Shown here: positions 45,321 through 54,196 of the stretch, one piece after another
How the letters are laid out: every line of letters begins with the position of its first letter
Numbering within the stretch: position 1 is the stretch's first letter
Assembly: GCA_964371405.1 (NCBI GenBank)
Contig: CAYJLV010000003.1
Coordinates: forward strand, 115,164-179,163
DNA from: JAMHWF01 sp964371405
Lineage (GTDB): Bacteria; Pseudomonadota; Gammaproteobacteria; Burkholderiales; Burkholderiaceae_C
Reading direction: 5' to 3'
DNA length: 64,000 bases
Notes under the pieces: model-generated
What the model was told of the DNA's origin: nothing
Seen by the model: only the letters and a program-made list of their open reading frames with translations
The model's database searches: none
Position numbers and translations under genes: made by a program

Positions 45321-45458
45321 GCGGAGCGCGTCGCGTGCACGGTCTTGCTGCTGCGGCGGCGTCGAAGTGGGGACGTGAGGGTCATGCGAACGGTTGGCCC
45401 ACGGCGAAGTCATCCGCCGCAAGCCGGGGATTCTAAGGTTGCAGGGCGGTCGGACAGT

Positions 45459-46328
45459 TCAATGCAGCCGCGGGCGGCCGAGCCGGCGCAGCGTGCGCAG
45501 CCGCTCGCCGAGCACGCCGCGGTCGCCGGCCTGCGGCGCATGGTCGAGGTAGTACGCCAGGTCGTCGGCAGCCGAGTCGTTGAAGCCGAGTTCGGCGTAG
45601 GTCAGGCCGCGGTCGCGCCGCTCTTCGGCCGACTGCGGCAGCAGGATGACCAGGCGCTGCTGCACGGCGAGCAGCCGCGACCAGTCCTCACCGCCGCGGA
45701 AGATCTCCTTCAGATTGCGCAGCATGCGCGCCAGCACGTCGCGCGCCGGCGCCGCCTGCAGGAACAGGCCGAGCGGAACCTCGAAGTCGCCCGCCAGCCC
45801 CTGGCGGCGGCGGTACGGCACCAGCATCTCGTCGAGTTCCTCGCGCGACAGCGACTGGCCCGACATCGGGTCGATCACGACTTCGCCCTGCGACATCTTC
45901 AGCTTGACGAGGAAGTGCCCCGGGAACGAGACGCCGCGCGCGGTCAGGCCGATCTGCGACGCAAGCTCGATGTAGAGCACGGCCAGCGTGATCGGGATGC
46001 CGCGCCGCGTGACGAGCACCTCATGCACATAGCTGTTGCGCGGGTCGTAGTAGTCGTTGGCGTTGCCGGCGAAGCCGAGTTCCTGGAAGAAGTAGCGATT
46101 GAGCCAGCGCAGGCGCTGCATCGCCGCGGCGTCACCGGGCACGCGGCGCTTCAGGCGCTCGGCCAGCGCGTCGATCTCGGCGAGCACGCCCTGCGGGTCG
46201 AGCTGCGGGTACTCGTCGTGCGCGATCGTGATCGCGGCCTCGAGCAGCGGCAGGTGCGCGTCGTCGGCGACCAGCGCAGCGAAATACTCCAACGCCGTCG
46301 GTGCATGGAACTGCAACTCGCCCGCCAT
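45459..46328 (-). CDS. SirB1-family protein (transglutaminase-like and TPR)
   Basis: The 289-residue cytoplasmic protein has a SirB1 N-terminal transglutaminase-like core (FQELGFAGNANDYYDPRNSY, GIPITLAVLYIELASQIGL, RGVSFPGHFLVKL). A helical C-terminal TPR-like part follows. Proteins of this family are common beside murJ or prfA, but their activity is not established. It lies 28 bases downstream of murJ on the same strand. Confidence 0.85.
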   Translation of the reverse strand: MAGELQFHAPTALEYFAALVADDAHLPLLEAAITIAHDEYPQLDPQGVLAEIDALAERLKRRVPGDAAAMQRLRWLNRYFFQELGFAGNANDYYDPRNSYVHEVLVTRRGIPITLAVLYIELASQIGLTARGVSFPGHFLVKLKMSQGEVVIDPMSGQSLSREELDEMLVPYRRRQGLAGDFEVPLGLFLQAAPARDVLARMLRNLKEIFRGGEDWSRLLAVQQRLVILLPQSAEERRDRGLTYAELGFNDSAADDLAYYLDHAPQAGDRGVLGERLRTLRRLGRPRLH

Positions 46329-46356
46329 GTGACGAGTGTAGTTCACGGCATGGCCG

Positions 46357-47913
46357 TCAGCCGCGCCGCACGAACTGCCCCGGCCGCAGACCGGCCGCCG
46401 CCAGCACGCCGAAGTAGACAAGCGCCGCGCCGGCCAGCACGGCGGCGAGCAGGCCGGCGCGCAACGCGGCCTGCGCGCCGAGGCCGACCCAATCGATCGC
46501 GTGCGCGGCCCAGGCCAGCCCGCCGCCCATCAGCGCCGTCGCCGCGCCGACGCGCAGACCGAACCCGACCCAGCCGGGCAGCGGGCAATAGATGTCGCGC
46601 CGGCGCAGGCCCATGAGCAGCCAGCCGGCGTTGATCAGCGCGCCCAGCCCGATCGACAGCGCCAGCCCGGCATGGCCGAGCAGCGGCACCAGCAGGGCAT
46701 TCAGCGCCTGCGTGGCCACGAGCACGACGATGGCGATCTTGACCGGCGTGCGGATGTTCTGGCGCGCATAGAAACCCGGCGCCAACACCTTGACGGCCAC
46801 CAGTCCCATCAGGCCGATGCCGTAGCCCATCAGCGCGACGACGGTCTGGCGCACGTCGTTCGCCTGGAACGCGCCGTGGTGGAACAGCGTCGCCACCAGC
46901 GGCTCGGGGAACACGACGAGCGCGACGGCACACGGCAGCGCGAGCAGCACCACGAGGCGCAGCCCCCAGTCGAGCAGGCCGGAATAGGCCTGCGCGTCGC
47001 CCTTGGCCTGCAGCGCGGCGAGCTGCGGCAGCAGGATCACGCCGAGCGCCACGCCGAGCAGCGCGGTCGGAAACTCCATCAGGCGGTCGGCATAGAACAG
47101 CCAGGTCACGGCGCCGACGCCGACGTGCGACGCGATCTGCGTGTTGATCAGCAGCGAAAGCTGCGCCACCGAGACGCCGAGCAGCGCCGGCGCCATCTGG
47201 CGCAGCACGCGCCGCACGCCCGGGTGGCGCCACGCGGCGACGAGCGTCGCCGGCGCGAGGCCGATGCGCGGCAGTGCGCCGATGCGGCGCAGCGCCGGAA
47301 CCTGCACCCCGAGCTGCAGCACGCCGCCGAGCATCACGCCGGCAGCCAGCGCGTAGATCGGCTCGATGCCCCAGCGGCCGAACTGCGGCGCCAGCCCCCA
47401 GGCGGCGCCGATCATCGCCAGGTTGAGCAGCACCGGCGTCGCCGCCGGCACGGCGAAGCGCCTGCTGGTGTTGAGGATGCCGCCGGCCAGCGCGACCAGC
47501 GACATGAAGCCGATGTAGGGCACCATCCAGCGCGTCATCAGCACGGCGGCGTCGAAGGCTTCGAGCCCCGAGCCGATCGCCCAAACCAGCACCGGCGCCG
47601 CGACGACGCCGACCGCGCAGACGACGAACAGCGCCCAGAACAGCACGGTGGCGACGGCGTCGATCAGGCGCCGCGTGACCTCTTCGCCCTCCTTGACGCG
47701 CGTCTCGCCGAGGATCGGCACGAAGGCCTGCGAGAACGCGCCCTCGGCGAACAGGCGGCGCATCAGATTCGGGATGCGGAACGCGACGTTGAACGCGTCG
47801 GTCCAGGCGCTGACGCCGAACGACGCGGCGATCAGCAGGTCGCGCACCAGACCCGTGATGCGCGAGGCCAGCGTGAGCAGGGAAACGGTGGACGCGGCCC
47901 GCAGCAAGTTCAT
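46357..47913 (-). CDS. murJ: Lipid II flippase MurJ
   Basis: A 518-residue inner-membrane MOP-superfamily flippase with about 14 spans. It begins MNLLRAASTVSLLTLASRIT and has GLVRDLLIAASFGVSAWTDA and FNVAFRIPNLMRRLFAEGAF, the MurJ hallmark, plus later VKVLAPGFYARQNIRTPVKI. It moves lipid II for peptidoglycan synthesis. The start is set at 47913 because a TATAAT -10 box on the minus strand lies only 11 bases upstream. The long frame extension above it would include that promoter. Confidence 0.94.
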   Translation of the reverse strand: MNLLRAASTVSLLTLASRITGLVRDLLIAASFGVSAWTDAFNVAFRIPNLMRRLFAEGAFSQAFVPILGETRVKEGEEVTRRLIDAVATVLFWALFVVCAVGVVAAPVLVWAIGSGLEAFDAAVLMTRWMVPYIGFMSLVALAGGILNTSRRFAVPAATPVLLNLAMIGAAWGLAPQFGRWGIEPIYALAAGVMLGGVLQLGVQVPALRRIGALPRIGLAPATLVAAWRHPGVRRVLRQMAPALLGVSVAQLSLLINTQIASHVGVGAVTWLFYADRLMEFPTALLGVALGVILLPQLAALQAKGDAQAYSGLLDWGLRLVVLLALPCAVALVVFPEPLVATLFHHGAFQANDVRQTVVALMGYGIGLMGLVAVKVLAPGFYARQNIRTPVKIAIVVLVATQALNALLVPLLGHAGLALSIGLGALINAGWLLMGLRRRDIYCPLPGWVGFGLRVGAATALMGGGLAWAAHAIDWVGLGAQAALRAGLLAAVLAGAALVYFGVLAAAGLRPGQFVRRG

Positions 47914-47923
47914 CGAGAGGCGG

Positions 47924-47929
47924 ATTATA
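47924..47929 (-). promoter_or_regulatory. -10 box of murJ
   Basis: TATAAT on the minus strand, 11 bases before the murJ ATG, implying a very short 5' leader. The -35 element is not clear. It shares the 86-base spacer with the divergent rpsT promoter. Confidence 0.5.
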
Positions 47930-47951
47930 GGAAGCGGCTTTCGTCCGGTGA

Positions 47952-47957
47952 TATACT
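47952..47957 (+). promoter_or_regulatory. -10 box of rpsT
   Basis: TATACT in GGTGATATACTTCGCC lies about 43 bases before the rpsT start. No good -35 sequence was found at the usual spacing. Confidence 0.45.
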
Positions 47958-47999
47958 TCGCCGCTTTCGCTCCACCTAAACGCACCGCACCTATCACGC

Positions 48000-48302
48000 A
48001 TGGCCACCTCGACCAAAGCCAAGAAGAAGACCGTCCGCATCGCTTCGGGCCTCAAGCGCGTGCGCCAGGACGTGAAGCTCAACGCGGCCAACACGGCACT
48101 GCGCTCGAAGTTCCGCACCATGATCAAGAACGTGCAGAAGGCCGTGCTCGCCGGCGACAAGGCCAAGGCGACCGAAGTGTTCCAGTCGGCGCAGAAGGTG
48201 ATCGACTCGGTGGCCGACAAGGGCCTGTTCCACAAGAACAAGGCGGCGCGCCACAAGAGCCGCCTGTCGGCCAAGATCAAGTCGCTCGCCGCCGCTGGCT
48301 GA
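48000..48302 (+). CDS. rpsT: 30S ribosomal protein S20
   Basis: The 100-residue basic helical ribosomal protein reads MATSTKAKKKTVRIASGLKR, then NAANTALRSKFRTMIKNVQK and SVADKGLFHKNKAARHKSRL, matching S20. It is slightly longer than the usual 87 residues because of the N-terminal extension common in this order. It is monocistronic, with a strong terminator after it. Confidence 0.97.
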   Translation: MATSTKAKKKTVRIASGLKRVRQDVKLNAANTALRSKFRTMIKNVQKAVLAGDKAKATEVFQSAQKVIDSVADKGLFHKNKAARHKSRLSAKIKSLAAAG

Positions 48303-48324
48303 GCGTCCACCGCCTCCTTCCGCC

Positions 48325-48356
48325 AAGGGCCTGCTCGCGCAGGCCCTTCGTCTTTG
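48325..48356 (+). terminator. Intrinsic terminator of rpsT
   Basis: AAGGGCCTGC-TCGC-GCAGGCCCTT is a perfect 10-bp hairpin about 22 bases after the rpsT stop, followed by CGTCTTT. It is the clearest intrinsic terminator in the window. Confidence 0.8.
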
Positions 48357-48408
48357 GGCCCCCCTTAGAATCGAAGCGCCCCCTCTCCCGACCGCCGAGC
48401 CCGCCGCA

Positions 48409-49623
48409 ATGACCGCTTCGCAACCGAACGCCGCCGCCGCCGAACCGCACGTGATGAAGACCTACACGCGGCTGCCGATCGCGCTGTCGCACGGGCGTGG
48501 CTGCAAGGTCTGGGACACGAACGGCCGCGAGTACCTCGATGCGCTCGCCGGCATCGCCGTCAACACGCTGGGCCACGCGCATCCGAAGCTGGTGCCGGCG
48601 CTGCAGGAGCAGATCGGCCGGCTGATCCACTCGTCGAACTACTACCTCGTGCCGCTGCAGGAGCAGCTCGCGGCGAAGCTGGTCGAGCTCTCGGGGCTGA
48701 CCAACGCCTTCTTCTGCAGCACCGGCCTGGAGGCCAACGAGGCGGCGCTGAAGATCGCCCGCAAGTACGGCCACGACCAGGGGATCGAGCGCCCCGAGAT
48801 CGTGGTCTACGAGAAGGCGTTCCACGGCCGCTCGATCGCGACGCTGTCGGCGACCGGCAATGCCAAGGTGCAGGCCGGCTTCGGCCCGCTGGTCGAGGGC
48901 TTCGTGCGCGTGCCGCTCAACGACGTCGCCGCGCTGGAAGACGTGGCGCGCACGCGGCCGAACGTGACGGCCGTGTTCCTCGAAGTGATCCAGGGCGAAG
49001 GCGGCATCAACCCGGCGACGATCGACTACCTGCGTGCGGTGCGCCGCATCTGCGACGAGCGCGGCTGGCTGCTGATGCTCGACGAGGTGCAGTGCGGCAT
49101 GGGCCGCACCGGCAAGTGGTTCGCGCACCAGTGGGCCGGCATCCGGCCCGACGTGATGCCGCTGGCCAAGGGGCTGGGCTCGGGCGTGCCGATCGGCGCC
49201 GTGGTCTGCGGGCCGAAGGCGGCCGGCGTGTTCGGCCCCGGCAACCACGGCACGACGTTCGGCGGCAATCCGCTGTCGATGCGCGCCGGCGTCGAGACGC
49301 TGCGCATCATGGAAGAAGAGCGCCTGCTCGACAACGCGGCGACGGTCGGCGCGGCCTTGAAGGCGGCGCTCGAGCGCGAACTGGCCGGCGTCGCCGGCAT
49401 CGTCGAGGTGCGCGGCCAGGGCCTGATGCTCGGCATCGAACTCGACCGCCCCTGCGGCGACCTGCTCGGCCGCAGCGCCGAGGCCGGCCTGCTGCTCAGC
49501 GTGACGGCCGATCGCGTCATCCGCCTGGTGCCGGCGCTCATCCTCACCAAGGGCGAGGCGATGCAGATCGTCGCCATCCTGTGCCCGCTGATCAAGGCCT
49601 TCCTCGCCGAAGCACGGCCATGA
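48409..49623 (+). CDS. argD: Acetylornithine aminotransferase
   Basis: A 404-residue class III PLP aminotransferase of arginine (and lysine) synthesis. It shows RGCKVWDTNGREYLDALAGI, AFFCSTGLEANEAALKIARK, EVIQGEGGINPA, LMLDEVQCGMGRTGKWFAHQ, and the PLP lysine in LAKGLGSGVPIGA. TTFGGNPLSMRAG follows. Immediate overlap with argF (ATGA) supports an arginine-biosynthesis operon. Confidence 0.95.
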   Translation: MTASQPNAAAAEPHVMKTYTRLPIALSHGRGCKVWDTNGREYLDALAGIAVNTLGHAHPKLVPALQEQIGRLIHSSNYYLVPLQEQLAAKLVELSGLTNAFFCSTGLEANEAALKIARKYGHDQGIERPEIVVYEKAFHGRSIATLSATGNAKVQAGFGPLVEGFVRVPLNDVAALEDVARTRPNVTAVFLEVIQGEGGINPATIDYLRAVRRICDERGWLLMLDEVQCGMGRTGKWFAHQWAGIRPDVMPLAKGLGSGVPIGAVVCGPKAAGVFGPGNHGTTFGGNPLSMRAGVETLRIMEEERLLDNAATVGAALKAALERELAGVAGIVEVRGQGLMLGIELDRPCGDLLGRSAEAGLLLSVTADRVIRLVPALILTKGEAMQIVAILCPLIKAFLAEARP

Positions 49624-50552
49624 AGCCCGGCATGAGCCTGCTCAAGCACTACCTGCAGTTCAAGGATCTGCGAGCCGAGGAGTACGCCTACCTGTTCGAA
49701 CGCGCGGCGATCATCAAGACGCGCTTCAAGAATTACGAGAAGTACACGCCGCTCGTCGACCGCACGCTGGCGATGATCTTCGAGAAGGCCAGCACGCGCA
49801 CGCGCGTCAGCTTCGAGGCCGGCATGTACCAGATGGGCGGCTCCGTCGTGCATCTGACCACGGGCGACAGCCAGCTCGGCCGCGCCGAGCCGGTCGAGGA
49901 CAGCGCGCGCGTCATCAGCCGCATGGTCGACCTGGTGATGATCCGCACCTACGAGCAGGCCAAGCTCGAATGCTTCGCAGCCCATTCGCGCGTGCCGGTG
50001 ATCAACGGGCTGACCAACGAGTACCACCCGTGCCAGATCCTGGCCGACGTGTTCACCTTCATCGAGCACCGCGGTTCGATCGCCGGCAAGGTCGTCGCCT
50101 GGGTCGGCGACGGCAACAACATGGCCAACACCTGGCTGCAGGCGGCCGACATCCTCGGCTTCACGCTGCACGTCAGCACGCCGACGGGCTACGAGATCGA
50201 CCCGGCGGTCGCCGGCGTGGCGCACACCGACTGCGTCAAGACGTTCAGGAATCCGCTCGACGCCTGCCGCGGCGCCCACCTGGTGACGACCGACGTCTGG
50301 ACCAGCATGGGCTACGAGGCCGAGAACGAGGCGCGCCGCAAGGCCTTCGTCGACTGGTGCGTCGACACCGAGATGATGGCCGCCGCGCAGCCCGGCGCGC
50401 TGTTCATGCATTGCCTGCCGGCGCACCGCGGCGAGGAAGTCGAGGCCGCCGTGATCGACGGCCCGCAATCCGTCGTCTGGGACGAGGCCGAGAACCGGAT
50501 GCACGTGCAGAAGGCGTTGATGGAGTACCTGCTGCTCGGGCGGATCGGCTGA
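49620..50552 (+). CDS. argF: Ornithine carbamoyltransferase
   Basis: The 310-residue anabolic enzyme makes citrulline from ornithine and carbamoyl phosphate. It contains FEKASTRTRVSFEAGMYQMG (carbamoyl-phosphate site), EYHPCQILADVFTFIEH, VAWVGDGNNMANTWL and the ornithine loop MHCLPAHRGEEV. It overlaps the argD stop by ATGA. A second ATG (MSLLKHYLQF) four codons later is also possible. Confidence 0.96.
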   Translation: MKPGMSLLKHYLQFKDLRAEEYAYLFERAAIIKTRFKNYEKYTPLVDRTLAMIFEKASTRTRVSFEAGMYQMGGSVVHLTTGDSQLGRAEPVEDSARVISRMVDLVMIRTYEQAKLECFAAHSRVPVINGLTNEYHPCQILADVFTFIEHRGSIAGKVVAWVGDGNNMANTWLQAADILGFTLHVSTPTGYEIDPAVAGVAHTDCVKTFRNPLDACRGAHLVTTDVWTSMGYEAENEARRKAFVDWCVDTEMMAAAQPGALFMHCLPAHRGEEVEAAVIDGPQSVVWDEAENRMHVQKALMEYLLLGRIG

Positions 50553-50626
50553 AGCGCCCGTCCAGGTCCCGGGCGGGAACGCCGTTTGCCGGGGATTGGA
50601 ATCACGACAACCCCGGGGAAGTCAGC

Positions 50627-52537
50627 ATGCCGGATCAGCGTTCCGGGCCGCACCAGGTCATCGGACCCGGCCAGGACCACGACGCCGAGCTGTTTCGCCT
50701 GATGATCGAAGGCGTCGGCGACTACGCCATCTTCATGCTCAGCCCGGGCGGCATCGTCTCGTCGTGGAACGCCGGTGCCGCGCGCATCAAGGGCTATGCC
50801 GCGCACGAGATCATCGGCTCGAGCTTCGAGCGTTTCTACACGCCCGATGCGCTGGCCGTCGGCTGGCCGGCCGAGGAATTGCGCCGCGCCGCGCAGGCCG
50901 GCCGCTACGAAGACGAAGGCTGGCGCGTGCGCAAGGACGGCACGCACTTCTGGGCCAACGTCGTCATCACGGCGCTGCGTGCGCCGTCGGGCACGCTGCT
51001 CGGCTATTCCAAGATCACGCGCGACCTGACCGAGCACCGCGCCCACGAGGTGGCGCTGCGCCAGAGCGAGGAAGCGCTGCGCCTGCTTCTGGAGAGCACG
51101 CGGGACCACGCCATTTTCCTGCTCGATCGCGACGGCTTGGTCTCGAGCTGGAACGCGGGCGCCGCCCGCGTGCTCGGCTGCACCGCCGACGAAGCGATCG
51201 GGCACCCGTTCTCGATGTTCTACACGCCCGAGGACGTGGCCGAAGGCAAGCCGCAGCACGACCTCGACGTGGCCGCGACCTCCGGCTCCTCGGACGCCAC
51301 CGGCTGGCGCACCCAGTGCGACGGCACGCGCTTCTGGGCCGACGTCGGCATCACGGCGCTGCACCACGACGACGGCTCGCCGCGCGGCTTCGCCGTCGTC
51401 ACACGCGACCTCTCCGAGCGGCGCCGGGTCGAGGCGCTGGAAAGCGAAGGCAAGCGCATGAACGAGTTCATCGCGATGCTCGGCCACGAGTTGCGCAACC
51501 CGCTCGCGCCGATCCGCAATGCCGTCGGCATCATGGAGAAGAAGGCGACGTCGCCCGAGATGCTGTGGTGCAAGGAGGTGATCTCGCGCCAGGTCGGCCA
51601 CCTCGCGCGCTTCGTCGACGACCTGCTCGATGTGAGCCGCATCACCAGCGGCAAGATCCAGCTCGAGAAGGAGCTGATCGACATGAACACCTTTCTCAGC
51701 GCCACCATCGACTCGACCCGGCCTGCGGTCGCGGCCTACGAGCATGCGCTCGAGCTGACGCTGCCCGACAATGCTGTGCAGATCATCGGCGACCCGACGC
51801 GGCTGTCGCAGGTGATCGTCAACCTGATCCACAACGCGAGCAAGTACACGCCCGACGGCGGACGCATCGAGGTCGCGCTCGAACAGCGCGGCGGCTGCGC
51901 CTACATCCGCATCCGCGACAACGGCATCGGCATGTCGACCGAGTTGCTCGACAGCGCTTTCGATCTGTTCGTGCAGGGCGAGCGCGCGCTCGACCGGCCC
52001 GAAGGCGGTCTCGGCATGGGGCTCACGCTGGTCAAGCGCATCGTCGAGCTGCACGCAGGCGCGATCACCGCGACCAGCGCCGGGCCGGGCCAGGGCAGCG
52101 AGTTCGTCGTCTCGCTGCCGGCGGTCGAGAACAACGTCGCGATGCTGCGCCGCATGCGCGCGCCGCCGCCGCAGGCGACGCCGCGCCGCATCCTCGTCGT
52201 CGACGACAACGTCGACGCCGCGAGCAGCCTGTCGGCTCTGCTCGAAATCGCCGGCCACGCCACGAGCATGGCGCACAGCGGCGACGAGGCGCTGCACCAG
52301 GTCACGGTCGACGTGCCCGATGTGGTGCTGCTCGACATCGGCCTGCCCGGCATGAACGGCTACGAAGTCGCGCGCCGGCTGCGCGACATGCCGGGCCTCG
52401 CCGGCACGCGGCTGATCGCGATCACCGGCTACGGGCAGGAGAGCGACAAGCGCGCAGCCAGCGCCGCCGGCTTCGACACACACCTCGTCAAGCCGGTCGA
52501 CTTCTCGCTGCTGACGGAAGTGCTCGAGCGGCGCTGA
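50627..52537 (+). CDS. Hybrid PAS sensor histidine kinase with receiver domain
   Basis: A 636-residue soluble sensor. Two PAS domains come first (about 20-140 and 150-270), each with the repeated GGIVSSWNAGAARIKGYAAH / GLVSSWNAGAARVLGCTADE pattern and FYTPxD. Then HisKA has the phospho-histidine H287 in FIAMLGHELRNPLAPIRN, HATPase_c shows NLIHNASKYTPDGG and LGMGLTLVKRIVE, and a C-terminal receiver carries D570 in VVLLDIGLPGMNGYE. No membrane spans are seen, so it senses an internal cue, possibly redox or light through PAS. No partner regulator is adjacent. Confidence 0.93.
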   Translation: MPDQRSGPHQVIGPGQDHDAELFRLMIEGVGDYAIFMLSPGGIVSSWNAGAARIKGYAAHEIIGSSFERFYTPDALAVGWPAEELRRAAQAGRYEDEGWRVRKDGTHFWANVVITALRAPSGTLLGYSKITRDLTEHRAHEVALRQSEEALRLLLESTRDHAIFLLDRDGLVSSWNAGAARVLGCTADEAIGHPFSMFYTPEDVAEGKPQHDLDVAATSGSSDATGWRTQCDGTRFWADVGITALHHDDGSPRGFAVVTRDLSERRRVEALESEGKRMNEFIAMLGHELRNPLAPIRNAVGIMEKKATSPEMLWCKEVISRQVGHLARFVDDLLDVSRITSGKIQLEKELIDMNTFLSATIDSTRPAVAAYEHALELTLPDNAVQIIGDPTRLSQVIVNLIHNASKYTPDGGRIEVALEQRGGCAYIRIRDNGIGMSTELLDSAFDLFVQGERALDRPEGGLGMGLTLVKRIVELHAGAITATSAGPGQGSEFVVSLPAVENNVAMLRRMRAPPPQATPRRILVVDDNVDAASSLSALLEIAGHATSMAHSGDEALHQVTVDVPDVVLLDIGLPGMNGYEVARRLRDMPGLAGTRLIAITGYGQESDKRAASAAGFDTHLVKPVDFSLLTEVLERR

Positions 52538-52556
52538 ACCCGGTGCGCCGGGCGCG

Positions 52557-52603
52557 CGGCGCTCGAGGAAGCGCCGGGCCGCACCAGGTTTCCTTGAGCG
52601 CCG
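52557..52603. terminator. Bidirectional hairpin between convergent genes
   Basis: Arms CGGCGCTCGAGGAA (52557-52570) and TTCCTTGAGCGCCG (52590-52603) pair over 14 positions with one mismatch. They lie in the spacer between the histidine kinase and the convergent barrel gene. Lacking a uridine run, it probably acts as a structural barrier. Confidence 0.55.
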
Positions 52604-52643
52604 CGGGGGGCGGGCCGGGCGCAGCCCGGCCCTGGCGCCCTCA

Positions 52644-54119
52644 TCAGTACCGATGGCCGGCGCCGAACGCAAACGCGAGTCCGGCGTCGACAACGGTGCT
52701 GGCGAGCGCCCCCTGCGTCGATCGCACCCGGCCCGCGCCGACGCGCGCCGAGATCGCGGGCGTCAGGCGCCAGCCGGCATACAGCATCGGCTGCACGATC
52801 GCACCGCTGCCGCTGTCGATGCCGCCGCCGCCCGCCACGCCGGCCAGCAGCTCGGCGCCGAGCAGCCACGCAGCGGCCTCGGGGCGCCACTGCCAGCCGG
52901 CGCCGATCAGGCCGACCGAGTAGCCGCCGGCGCCGCCGCCCCACGCGCTGTGCACCTGGCCCGTGAGATAGGCCGACTCGCCGAAGTAGCGGTTGAACTT
53001 GTAGGCAACGGCCTGCAGGTGGCGCGGCGGGCCGGCGCGCCGCGCTGCGTCGCGATAGGTCAGCGCGCCCAGCACGGCTTCCTGCCGCGTCGGGCCCTCC
53101 CCGGCCGCGGCAGCGCCCGCAGGATCGAGGTCCCAGTTCAATGCCAGCGCGGCGAACGGCGCGCTGAACTCGCCCTGCGGCGCGCGCGCCCAGCCGGCCT
53201 CGGCCGTCACGCTGGCGCTGCGCGAGACGCGCAGCGTGCCATGCAGCGCCGCCTTGGCCAGCAACCCGCCGCCCACCGGAACATCGCCGCCGCCGCCCAG
53301 GCCGAGCGCGACGCGGCCGCCGACGCGCAGCCGCTCGCCAAGCGCCGTCTCGGCACCCGCCGTGGCGAGGAACTCGGCATAGCCGGCGACGCCGCCGCTG
53401 CCCGCGCCGTTGGCCTCGACGCCCCAGAACCACGGTGCCGCAGCATCACGCTGCTCGGCGCGCGCACCGACGTAGCCGAGCCTCGCCTTCAGCGGCTGGC
53501 CGCTGACGCCCAACGTGCCGCTGCGCGGCCGGTAGACGCCCGCCACGGCCAGCACGCGGTCGAAGCCGAGGCCCGAGCGCGATCCGACGCGCGACGACGC
53601 GGCGCCCGCATCCGGCGACAGGTAGCGGAACTCGGTGTCGGTGCTGACAACGACGCCGAGCTGCCGGCTGCCGATGTCGCCATTGGAAAAGCGCACCTGC
53701 GACGCCGACAGGCCCGCGCGCCAGCCGCCGCCGAAGTTCCACAGCAGGTCGGCGTGCGGCCGCCACATCAGGCCGCCGCCGACCGGCGCCGCACCGCCCC
53801 CGCCGCCGCCGACGTAGAGGCCGAGCTGCAGCTCGAGCGGCCCGGCGATCGCGCGCCGCCACGCGCCCTCGGCGCCGAAAACGAACAGCCCGCCGCGCCG
53901 GCCGCTCGCCGCGCCGTAGAGAGCGGGGCCGACAAGCACGCCCGGCGCCAGCTCGAACAGGTAGCTCGCGCCGAGCAGCCCCACGTGCTCGGCGCCCGGC
54001 AGCTCGATGCGCTCCAGGTTCAAGCGCAGCTCGGTGCCGATGCGCTGCTGGGCATCGACGCCAGGTTGCGCGACGGCGATCGCGGGGGCGACGAGGGCCA
54101 GCAGGGGCAACAGCTTCAT
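52644..54119 (-). CDS. Probable outer-membrane beta-barrel protein
   Basis: The 491-residue protein has a signal peptide (MKLLPLLALVAPAIAVAQPG) and then alternating hydrophobic/polar stretches rich in Gly, Ala, Tyr and Trp. Examples are GLGFDRVLAVAGVYRPRSGT, LHGTLRVSRSASVTAEAGWA and YSVGLIGAGWQWRPEAAAWL. It ends in an aromatic residue (GAGHRY), as outer-membrane barrels do. I do not recognise a family. It is divergent from the TAXI gene with 77 bases between. Function is unknown. Confidence 0.65.
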   Translation of the reverse strand: MKLLPLLALVAPAIAVAQPGVDAQQRIGTELRLNLERIELPGAEHVGLLGASYLFELAPGVLVGPALYGAASGRRGGLFVFGAEGAWRRAIAGPLELQLGLYVGGGGGGAAPVGGGLMWRPHADLLWNFGGGWRAGLSASQVRFSNGDIGSRQLGVVVSTDTEFRYLSPDAGAASSRVGSRSGLGFDRVLAVAGVYRPRSGTLGVSGQPLKARLGYVGARAEQRDAAAPWFWGVEANGAGSGGVAGYAEFLATAGAETALGERLRVGGRVALGLGGGGDVPVGGGLLAKAALHGTLRVSRSASVTAEAGWARAPQGEFSAPFAALALNWDLDPAGAAAAGEGPTRQEAVLGALTYRDAARRAGPPRHLQAVAYKFNRYFGESAYLTGQVHSAWGGGAGGYSVGLIGAGWQWRPEAAAWLLGAELLAGVAGGGGIDSGSGAIVQPMLYAGWRLTPAISARVGAGRVRSTQGALASTVVDAGLAFAFGAGHRY

Positions 54120-54196
54120 GGTCGAGGGAACTTCGGTGTGGAAACAGCGGCGCAGCATAACGGCAGCGTGGCGCGGTATCGTGCGGGCTCGTCCCG

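Noticed and set aside
50553..50626. Terminator-like CGCCCG/CGGGCG pair after argF
   Set aside because: Short stem with no uridine run, common by chance in this composition.
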